Source of the DNA: Methanomassiliicoccales archaeon
GTDB taxonomy: Archaea; Thermoplasmatota; Thermoplasmata; Methanomassiliicoccales; JACIVX01
Direction: 5' to 3'
Assembly (NCBI GenBank): GCA_028679985.1
Contig: JAJRAH010000132.1
Span: 1-6,545 of the forward strand
DNA length: 6,545 nucleotides
The position numbers and the translations under genes are program-made. The stretch's first letter is position 1. Each line of letters opens with the position of its first letter. The notes beneath the pieces were generated by a model, which saw only the letters and a program-made list of their open reading frames with translations, was not told where the DNA came from and ran no database searches. This document shows, in pieces, positions 1 to 5,712 of the stretch.

Positions 1-1674
1 CTCGACGATGTAGTGATAGATGGTTCTGAGGAGAATATCCTGACCGATCTGGACTCGCTTGTCCGGAAGATCGACCCAGATGTCATATATACCCGCGACG
101 GCGACGGATTCTACATGCACTGCCTTGCCAAAAGAGCCGAGAAGTACGATCTGAAATTCGATCTCGGAAGGGAATCTGGGGGAAGAGTCTCCAAAGGCAA
201 GAGCTACTTCACTTACGGTCGGATACTCTACAAGCCGCCGGCGCACAAGCTCAGGGGACGGATCCATATCGACATTAGCAGCTCGTTCATGTTCGCCGAG
301 AGTGGCATCTATGGCCTGATAGATCTCTCCAGGCTTTGCGGGATCCCCGTCCAGGACCTGTCACGGCTATCGCCTGGAAGCGCGATAAGTGCCATGCAGG
401 TGAACGAAGCGCTGCGCACCGGGCACCTTGTCCTTTGGAAGAAGAACCTCCCCGAGAGGTTCAAGACCGCGCGGGAGCTGATCGTCTGCGATCGGGGCGG
501 TTTCATCTACGAACCCAGTGTCGGAATACACGATGACATCGTCGAGGTCGACTTCGCCTCGCTCTATCCGAGCATCATGGTCAGATACAACATATCTCCT
601 GAGACGGTGATGTGCGAGTGCTGTCCTGAATCCTCCAAGGTAGTACCGGAGATCGGGTACAGAATCTGCGAGAAGAGGATTGGTTTGATCCCGCGAGTCC
701 TGGAACCGATAATAAAACGCCGCCTCACATTCAAGCGGCTGATGAAGGCGGATGGCAGGAGACGCGAGATCTACGAGCAGCGTTCGAAGATCCTGAAATG
801 GCTATTGGTGACGTGTTTCGGATACACTGGTTACAGGAACGCTCGCTTTGGCAGAATCGAGTGTCACGAGTCGATCACCGCATACGGCAGAGAGATACTG
901 CTGAGGACATCGGAGATCGCGCAGCGTCGCGGGTTCCGGATAATACACGGAATAGTGGATTCCCTTTGGCTCGAAGGAGATTCAGATCCGACGGAGTTCT
1001 GCAAGGAAGCGACTGAAGTGACCGGCATCCCTTTGCAGATCGAGGGCAGGTACAGGTGGATCGTGTTCCTGCCAACTGTCACCACCGACGTCGGGGCATT
1101 GAACAGATACTATGGACTTTTCGATAACGGGGAGATCAAGGTAAGGGGCATCGCGCTCAGGAAGAACGATACCTCGCCGTTGATAAGGGACCTTCAGACC
1201 GACATGCTTAGGATCCTTTCGAATGCTGCGAACTCAGAGGAGTTCGAGAAGGCAATCCCCTCCGCTCTCAAGGTGACGGACCTCTACGTAAGAGATCTGC
1301 TCGACGGGGAGACGCCGCTGGAGAAGCTCGTTATAACGAAGAGGGTTTCTAAGAACCTCGGCGACTACAGACAGTGGAATGACTCTGTGGCGGCCCTCAG
1401 GCAACTCAGCTACAAGGGTTTCGACGTTCAGCCGGGCGAGGTCGTCAAGTACGTCATCTGCGATGCGGACAGCCGCAGCGCATCGGAGAGAGTGAAAGTC
1501 GCTCAGTTCCTCAGAGGTGACGAGGTCTACGATGTCGAGAAGTACGTTGAGCAGGTCTTGAGAGCCACTGCTGATCTGCTTTCTCCCCTTGGATGGGATC
1601 TTAAGGCCCTGCAGAATAGAATGAGATCCAACTCGATCGAGAAATCGTTGCCCTTGACGCGAGCAATCCGATAG
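1..1674 (+). CDS. polB2: PolB2-type variant B-family DNA polymerase (C-terminal part, 5' truncated)
   Basis: The frame is open to the left edge, so the N-terminal domain and exonuclease motif I lie outside; 557 codons are visible. Residues below are numbered from the GTG at 13. Motif A is intact (VDFASLYPSI, D180). The motif B region reads LKWLLVTCFGYTGY (261-274), then NARFGRIECHESI. Motif C reads HGIVDS (312-317) where active enzymes have YGDTDS, so the first Asp is Ile314 and only D316 remains. Exonuclease motif II appears degenerate (GFYMHCLAKRA, Tyr34 where Asp is expected), and no clear exo III YxxxD is seen. Phrases such as SPGSAISAMQ, DRGGFIYEP, NISPETV and the C201/C203/C204/C219 cluster match my memory of the archaeal PolB2 family. 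That family was first described as an inactivated polymerase; its Sulfolobus member Dpo2 has been linked to damage-induced mutagenesis. A role in damage tolerance is therefore inferred, and catalytic activity cannot be judged from sequence. The stop (TAG, 1672-1674) faces a convergent gene with a 1-bp gap. Confidence 0.9.
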   Translation, partial: LDDVVIDGSEENILTDLDSLVRKIDPDVIYTRDGDGFYMHCLAKRAEKYDLKFDLGRESGGRVSKGKSYFTYGRILYKPPAHKLRGRIHIDISSSFMFAESGIYGLIDLSRLCGIPVQDLSRLSPGSAISAMQVNEALRTGHLVLWKKNLPERFKTARELIVCDRGGFIYEPSVGIHDDIVEVDFASLYPSIMVRYNISPETVMCECCPESSKVVPEIGYRICEKRIGLIPRVLEPIIKRRLTFKRLMKADGRRREIYEQRSKILKWLLVTCFGYTGYRNARFGRIECHESITAYGREILLRTSEIAQRRGFRIIHGIVDSLWLEGDSDPTEFCKEATEVTGIPLQIEGRYRWIVFLPTVTTDVGALNRYYGLFDNGEIKVRGIALRKNDTSPLIRDLQTDMLRILSNAANSEEFEKAIPSALKVTDLYVRDLLDGETPLEKLVITKRVSKNLGDYRQWNDSVAALRQLSYKGFDVQPGEVVKYVICDADSRSASERVKVAQFLRGDEVYDVEKYVEQVLRATADLLSPLGWDLKALQNRMRSNSIEKSLPLTRAIR

Positions 1675-1675
1675 T

Positions 1676-3283
1676 TCAACCGCCCAGTAATGCGATGAGC
1701 GCTGGCTCGAGTCCTGCAAAGAAGATGATGATCGGCACCAGAAGACATCCTGTCAGATGCACTCTGCTCACGCCGACGCGAGGAGGTATCACGCCAATCA
1801 CTGCAGACACGCCCAGCACGATCAGACCGGGAATCCCGTTGAAGACCGACACTAGAACGAAAAGGATTACGATAATCACGATCGTCAGCTTCCTCGGATT
1901 CAGTCCGGCCATTCTCTTGCTGAATGACTTCCCCAGATGCAATGTGACGACGTAGCCGATACCGGACGAGACAAGCACGGAAAGGAGCAGGAGAGAGAGT
2001 TCCGATGATAGCGGCGAGGAGAGTGCCTCCAAACCTTCCTTGCCGAGTATGTCCTTGATCGCGACCATGGCCCCGGATCTACCTCTGCCAATTATCGCCA
2101 GGGCCGCGAGGCTGAATACGCTTGCTGACGTGCCGATAGCTGACACCATTGTAACGAAGTCGCGGGCGCGCGAATATGAATCCGTTCTCTTTCGTCTCGA
2201 TAGGAGACTGCCAATCACGCCGCCGGCCGTGGACGTGACCCCGGGAAACCAACCGACGAATCCGCCCAATGCGGCGCCCTTCAACGCCGGCAACACATCC
2301 GCATCGACAGCAGGACTCCCTTCCTGTGCGGGAATCCGTCTGGAATTCAGAGAGAAGAGTAGCGTTGGCAGTCCGAAGAGCCCTGTCAGCAAAGGAAAGA
2401 GAGGGGTCTCTCCCAGGCCGCCAAAGGTCTGATGTCCCGGCAGCCTCGCATTCAGTACCACAAAGCCGAGGATTCCGGAGATAAAAGCTATCGACGCAGC
2501 CACGGACACCTTCCTCCATCGCCTCCGCGTAATCCTCCAAGTCCCCGACACCGTTGCGAAACCAAGCGGACAGCTGTCGCGAGCCACAAGGTCCCATTTT
2601 CCGAACGAGTTGCTCAACTGCCATCTGTTGGGAGACATGGTGGAGACAATACCAGATATGTGGACTGATTCGCCGTCAACTGGTATCGGCGGAGAAATCG
2701 AGACTACTGACCCCATCCTCTCGATTCCTCCCGATCGGATGTCGATGGAGGCCCTGACGAGCGGATCGCGACCTTCTGAGAGTATCAGCAGAACCAGAAC
2801 GATGATCAGGACATAGGGTATGAACGGGGAGAGTGTCTCATACAGGTCCAGCGGCGGTCCCATCAGGAACTTCATAGGAACGATCAACATCATTGCCACA
2901 AGAGCACCGACCATACTGCCAACAGCTGCGCATCTGACCGCCTCTTGACCTTTGCCCGCGAGCAACAGTCTGTGGCCTGGAAGAACGGAGAGGACCTCTG
3001 ACTCATCTGGCGCGCCAAGGAATACAGAGGGAATAAAATCGACGAACGAGTGGACAACCGCTGCGGAGATGATTAGAGAGGACACGAGCAGGGGGACGAG
3101 GGCGACACTAACGTCCAACGCGCCACAAACCCAGGACAGGGACCCTTGGATCGGTACGTAGAGTGTCAGGAGAAGGAGGGCAAGGGTGTTCACGTGTATG
3201 CCCGGTGCAAGGCCGGTCATCACACCGAGAAGTGATCCGGCGAGGGAGAAGTAGACGACCAGAAGGGGAACCAGAATATCCAC
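1676..3283 (-). CDS. TctA-like integral membrane transporter (archaeal COG1784 / PF01970 type) with soluble insertion
   Basis: A 535-residue polytopic membrane protein. The N-terminus has the family signature TGLAPGIHVNT (23-33), followed by a second hallmark, PSVFLGAPDESEVLSVLPGH (85-104). A related glycine/proline motif recurs in the second half (GGFVGWFPGVTSTAGG, 340-355), as expected for the internally duplicated TctA fold. I count roughly ten hydrophobic segments. Bacterial TctA works with TctB and a binding protein TctC; neither is nearby, and archaeal members are usually encoded alone, so the substrate is unknown. Between the fifth and sixth membrane segments, residues about 185-255 form a polar, beta-rich insertion (VHISGIVSTMSPNRWQLSNS and following) resembling an OB-fold. 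The start is GTG at 3283-3281; an in-frame TGA lies 9 bp further upstream, so no longer form exists. No Shine-Dalgarno is visible, so the transcript may be leaderless. The stop lies next to the convergent polymerase stop. Assigning 'tricarboxylate transporter' by name would be over-annotation. Confidence 0.85.
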   Translation of the reverse strand: MDILVPLLVVYFSLAGSLLGVMTGLAPGIHVNTLALLLLTLYVPIQGSLSWVCGALDVSVALVPLLVSSLIISAAVVHSFVDFIPSVFLGAPDESEVLSVLPGHRLLLAGKGQEAVRCAAVGSMVGALVAMMLIVPMKFLMGPPLDLYETLSPFIPYVLIIVLVLLILSEGRDPLVRASIDIRSGGIERMGSVVSISPPIPVDGESVHISGIVSTMSPNRWQLSNSFGKWDLVARDSCPLGFATVSGTWRITRRRWRKVSVAASIAFISGILGFVVLNARLPGHQTFGGLGETPLFPLLTGLFGLPTLLFSLNSRRIPAQEGSPAVDADVLPALKGAALGGFVGWFPGVTSTAGGVIGSLLSRRKRTDSYSRARDFVTMVSAIGTSASVFSLAALAIIGRGRSGAMVAIKDILGKEGLEALSSPLSSELSLLLLSVLVSSGIGYVVTLHLGKSFSKRMAGLNPRKLTIVIIVILFVLVSVFNGIPGLIVLGVSAVIGVIPPRVGVSRVHLTGCLLVPIIIFFAGLEPALIALLGG

Positions 3284-3305
3284 GCCTGGACTTCAAGGGG
3301 AAGGA

Positions 3306-3313
3306 ACATATCG
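3306..3313 (-). promoter_or_regulatory. Candidate TATA box for the TctA-like gene
   Basis: Read on the minus strand this is CGATATGT, centred about 27 bp upstream of the GTG start at 3283. That is the spacing expected of an archaeal box A if the transcript is leaderless. The match is weak (ATAT core only). Its support is the position and the absence of a Shine-Dalgarno site before the gene. Confidence 0.3.
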
Positions 3314-3336
3314 GATTCTGCTACCATAAGCGTTCA

Positions 3337-3346
3337 GATTCGAATC
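3337..3346. promoter_or_regulatory. 10-bp perfect palindrome GATTCGAATC at the centre of the divergent intergenic region
   Basis: GATTCGAATC is a perfect dyad centred at 3341.5. The 110-bp divergent spacer is centred at 3338.5, so the dyad sits almost exactly midway between the TctA-like gene and the ABC ATPase. It lies upstream of both candidate TATA boxes, where an activator or shared regulator could contact both promoters. A 10-bp palindrome can arise by chance, so operator function is inference from position. Confidence 0.35.
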
Positions 3347-3361
3347 CACTTCAAGAGAGTA

Positions 3362-3367
3362 ATTAAA
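3362..3367 (+). promoter_or_regulatory. Candidate TATA box for the ABC exporter operon
   Basis: ATTAAA is preceded by a purine-rich stretch (GAGAGTA) that could act as a BRE. It is centred about 29 bp before the ATG at 3394. Typical archaeal spacing would put the transcription start within a few bases of that ATG. No Shine-Dalgarno precedes the ATG, which fits leaderless translation. Confidence 0.45.
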
Positions 3368-3377
3368 GAAGATGGTC

Positions 3378-3408
3378 GATTACACCGCCTAAGATGAGGG
3401 CGGTAATC
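3378..3408. promoter_or_regulatory. Inverted repeat surrounding the ABC ATPase start codon
   Basis: The left arm is GATTA-CA-CCGCC (3378-3389) and the right arm is GGCGG-TAATC (3399-3408). They pair over 5+5 bp with a 2-nt bulge. The 9-nt spacer TAAGATGAG contains the ATG (3394-3396). As DNA it could be a repressor site over the transcription start; as RNA it could be a hairpin presenting the start codon in its loop. The RNA reading needs transcription to begin upstream of 3378, which conflicts with the TATA position, so an operator is the more consistent reading. Confidence 0.4.
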
Positions 3409-4305
3409 AGGGCCGAGAGGCTGAGGAAGACTTTCGATTCGCTGGTCGCGGTCGACAACATAGACTTCGAAGTGAACGAGGGGGAGTGTTTCGGTTTCCT
3501 GGGTCCGAACGGCGCGGGAAAGACAACGACGATGAGGATGATCTGTTGCACATCCCCTGTGACGAAAGGCATGTTGGAGGTGCTAGGGATGAACGTGACC
3601 GAGAATCCAAGAGAGATAAAGGCCCTCATCGGGGTGGCACCGCAAGAAAACAATCTGGACCCCGACTTCTCCGTCCTGAAGAATCTGACTACGTACGCGC
3701 GATACTTCGACATGCCTAGGCAAATCGCTCAGGATCGAGCGAAAGGATTGCTAGATTTCATGCACCTGAAAGAGAAGGCCGACGTTCTTATACCGGACCT
3801 CTCCGGGGGAATGAAGCGCCGTCTCATCATCGCTAGAGCCTTGATGAACGAACCGAGGATCCTCATCCTCGACGAGCCGACCACCGGGCTCGACCCTCAG
3901 GCAAGACATGTGATCTGGGACAAGATAAGAGAGCTCAAGAGCAAGGGAGTGACGGTGCTCATAACGACGCACTACATGGATGAGGCGGAGCAGCTGTGCG
4001 ATAGGCTCGTAATAATGGAAAGGGGAAAGATACTCGTCGAGGGGGATCCGAAGCGATTGATCGACGAGATCATCGGCATGGGCGTCATTGAGATCGCAAA
4101 TCCAAGCAAGGAATTGGAGCTATACTTGGAGGTTCGAGGTCTCGCTTCCGAACGCGTCAACGACAGGGTTTACATATACACGCACGACGTCGACACGGTG
4201 AATCGGGACATCATGAGCAACTTCTCCATCACATTCAGCGCGATGAGGAAGGCCACGCTGGAAGATGTCTTCCTGAAGCTGACCGGAAGGGGGCTGAGAG
4301 ACTGA
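3394..4305 (+). CDS. ABC transporter ATP-binding protein, DrrA/CcmA-like (COG1131)
   Basis: A 303-residue cytoplasmic nucleotide-binding subunit that would power an ABC-2 exporter. All motifs are intact and in order: Walker A GPNGAGKTT (37-45), Q-loop Q84 (VAPQENN), signature LSGGM (136-140), Walker B ILILDE (156-161), D-loop GLDP (165-168) and H-loop H193 (ITTHYMDEAE). About 90 residues follow the core, ending in the family-typical TLEDVFLKLTGRGL. The ATP-binding domain is therefore expected to be active. It is the first gene of a two-gene operon with the downstream permease, which starts inside its stop codon. The ATG at 3394 gives the usual family N-terminus and lies within an inverted repeat just downstream of an A/T box, without a Shine-Dalgarno. 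The substrate is not predictable: this family exports drugs, lipids or polysaccharides, and annotators often call members multidrug or daunorubicin-resistance proteins without evidence. Confidence 0.95.
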   Translation: MRAVIRAERLRKTFDSLVAVDNIDFEVNEGECFGFLGPNGAGKTTTMRMICCTSPVTKGMLEVLGMNVTENPREIKALIGVAPQENNLDPDFSVLKNLTTYARYFDMPRQIAQDRAKGLLDFMHLKEKADVLIPDLSGGMKRRLIIARALMNEPRILILDEPTTGLDPQARHVIWDKIRELKSKGVTVLITTHYMDEAEQLCDRLVIMERGKILVEGDPKRLIDEIIGMGVIEIANPSKELELYLEVRGLASERVNDRVYIYTHDVDTVNRDIMSNFSITFSAMRKATLEDVFLKLTGRGLRD

Positions 4306-5087
4306 GCATCCTGTCGAACATCAGCTGGAGGGCGTTCGCGGTCTGGCGCAGGAACATGGACGTGTTCCTGACCACGTGGAAGACCAACTTTCTGCCGCCG
4401 TTCCTTGAACCGCTGCTGTACCTGGTCGCGATGGGACTTGGGTTCGGGGTTTTGATAGGTCAGGTCGTCTACGAAGGACAGTTCATAGACTACATCAAGT
4501 TCCTCGCCCCAGGCCTGATAGCGATATCGATAATGAACTCCGCATTCTTCGAATGTACATACGGTTCCTACGTGAGAATGCACTACCAGAAGACATTCGA
4601 CGCGATAATAGCGACGCCCCTCTCAATCGAGGACGTGATAACCGGCGAGATACTCTGGGGAGCGACAAAGAGTCTCATCAACTCCTTGATCGTCCTGGCG
4701 GTCGTCATCGTCGCTGGCCTTGCCAGCTTCCCGGGCTTGATAGTCATACCGTTCATCGCATTCCTTACGGGACTCATGTTTGCCTCGCTTGCGATGATAT
4801 TCACGGCAATAATCCCCAACATCGATTCATTCAACTATCCTTTCTTCCTGCTGATAACTCCCATGTTCCTCTTTGGAGGCACTTTCTTCCCATTGTCAGT
4901 TCTGCCGAGCTGGGGACAGACGACGGCTCTGTTGCTTCCTCTCACGCACACGACTAATCTCATCAGAGACCTGAGCTTCAACATGTTGCTGCCAGTCGAT
5001 CTGATAGGGTTGCTCTACGTGGCGCTGTTGACAGTGATAACGTTCTTCGTCTCGGTGCATCTGATGAAGAAAAGACTGATCAAGTGA
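4302..5087 (+). CDS. ABC-2 type transporter permease (NodJ/DrrB-like, COG0842)
   Basis: The membrane partner of the preceding ATPase. Hydropathy by eye gives six membrane segments, at about 17-36, 48-68, 104-124, 128-152, 161-184 and 214-236 counted from the ATG at 4356. The last cytoplasm-facing stretch is basic (MKKRLIK). The phrase TPMFLFGGTFFPLSVLPSW followed by LPLTHTTNLIRDL is characteristic of the NodJ-like ABC-2 family. The first canonical start is ATG 4356, which leaves a 50-bp gap and removes the amphipathic N-terminal helix typical of the family. In-frame codons upstream read SILSNISWRAFAVWRRN, and no ATG, GTG or TTG occurs there. I therefore place the start at CTG 4302, which overlaps the ATPase stop as CTGA and follows a G-rich GGGGGCTGA stretch about 8 nt away. 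The start is moderately certain; the gene itself is very certain. Tandem TGATGA stops end it, overlapping the convergent hpt gene by 8 bp. Confidence 0.88.
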   Translation: MSILSNISWRAFAVWRRNMDVFLTTWKTNFLPPFLEPLLYLVAMGLGFGVLIGQVVYEGQFIDYIKFLAPGLIAISIMNSAFFECTYGSYVRMHYQKTFDAIIATPLSIEDVITGEILWGATKSLINSLIVLAVVIVAGLASFPGLIVIPFIAFLTGLMFASLAMIFTAIIPNIDSFNYPFFLLITPMFLFGGTFFPLSVLPSWGQTTALLLPLTHTTNLIRDLSFNMLLPVDLIGLLYVALLTVITFFVSVHLMKKRLIK

Positions 5088-5640
5088 TGACTACGAGCTT
5101 CCCTTTGCGGACCTCGACCTTCACCAAGGTCTTGATCCTGACTCCGAGTTCGTCCTCTATTTCCCTCTTCCTAGACGTCTTCTCTATGATGGCGATGACG
5201 TCCACGATCTCGGCACCCATTCTCTTCAGCGCAAGGACAACTGCTCTGAGCGTGCCGCCGGTGCTTATGACGTCGTCCACCACCGTGACCTTGTCGCCCT
5301 CATGAATGCCGTTGATGTAGAGCTGGGATTTGGAGTATCCCGTGACCTGACTCACACTGACCTCGCCGTCAAGTCCGTAGCGCTTCTTCCTCACGATGTT
5401 GTACGGTACGCCCGTTCTCTGAGAGAGAGCGACCGCGAGGGGGATGCCCATCGCCTCCGGAGTGACTATCAGGTCGCAGTCGAAATTGCCGATTGCAAGC
5501 ATGCCATTGACTGCCTGCTCGAGGACTTCGGGATCCATCCTGGGAATCCCGTCCGTTACCGGATGAACAAAGTAGTCATAGGTCCCAATCTTGACGATCG
5601 GTGAGGATTCCAGACTACGTTTCAGTTTCTCAAGCGTCAT
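5080..5640 (-). CDS. hpt: Hypoxanthine/guanine phosphoribosyltransferase, archaeal type
   Basis: A 186-residue cytosolic purine salvage enzyme, expected to convert hypoxanthine and/or guanine plus PRPP into IMP/GMP and pyrophosphate. From the ATG at 5640, the archaeal-family N-terminal block YDYFVHPVTDGIP lies at 21-33, TPEAMGIP at 60-67, RKKRYGL at 84-90 and the PRPP-binding loop VVDDVISTGGT at 120-130 with both acidic residues (D122, D123). The length is usual for the archaeal family. An in-frame TTG at 5652 would add four residues (MSDL) and has a GGGAG stretch 8 nt upstream. I prefer the ATG because LEKLKRSL close to the start resembles homologues and because a T-rich box lies about 30 bp upstream. 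It lies about 70 bp downstream of another PRTase on the same strand and may be co-transcribed with it. Base specificity is assigned by family resemblance; adenine cannot be excluded. Confidence 0.88.
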   Translation of the reverse strand: MTLEKLKRSLESSPIVKIGTYDYFVHPVTDGIPRMDPEVLEQAVNGMLAIGNFDCDLIVTPEAMGIPLAVALSQRTGVPYNIVRKKRYGLDGEVSVSQVTGYSKSQLYINGIHEGDKVTVVDDVISTGGTLRAVVLALKRMGAEIVDVIAIIEKTSRKREIEDELGVRIKTLVKVEVRKGKLVVIT

Positions 5641-5669
5641 CAGATCGGACAAATATCGCTCTCCCTGCT

Positions 5670-5675
5670 AAAAAA
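5670..5675 (-). terminator. T6 tract between the two phosphoribosyltransferase genes
   Basis: On the minus strand the sequence is CATTGTTTTTTAGC, about 40 nt past the stop of the upstream PRTase. A T6 run fits the oligo-U type of archaeal termination. It is also centred about 30 bp before the hpt ATG, so the same tract could act as an A/T-rich promoter element for hpt. No stem-loop is evident. Either role is inference. Confidence 0.35.
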
Positions 5676-5712
5676 CAATGATACGAGCACGGCTATCCGC
5701 AGACATTTCGAG

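Noticed and set aside
1234..1719. A 161-codon minus-strand frame antisense to polB2.
   Set aside because: It lies inside a gene with strong family motifs, its Ser/Arg/Leu-rich composition is typical of a shadow frame, and it shows no domain.
2040..2432. A 130-codon plus-strand frame opposite the TctA-like gene.
   Set aside because: It is a proline/alanine-rich shadow of the real minus-strand gene with no recognisable domain or ribosome binding site.
2079..2624. A 181-codon minus-strand frame within the TctA-like gene.
   Set aside because: It is out of phase with a protein carrying clear family motifs and hydrophobic segments. Its Arg/Gly/Ser-rich product lacks motifs.
3332..3352. ATTCGAATCC resembles a tRNA T-arm.
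   Set aside because: With TTC set as positions 54-56, position 53 is A rather than G, the flanking stem does not pair, and no acceptor, D or anticodon arm is found around it.
3372..3392. Six-codon upstream ORF (MVDYTA, stop) ending one base before the ABC ATPase ATG.
   Set aside because: It has no Shine-Dalgarno and probably lies largely upstream of the transcription start implied by the ATTAAA box. An ORF this short arises easily by chance.
4170..4583. A 137-codon minus-strand frame across the ATPase-permease junction.
   Set aside because: It is antisense to two well-supported genes, has no motif, and its composition follows from the opposite strand.
3394..5087. Naming the ABC pair a daunorubicin or multidrug resistance exporter.
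   Set aside because: The DrrAB/NodIJ resemblance is at the family level only, and nothing in the sequence or neighbourhood identifies a substrate.
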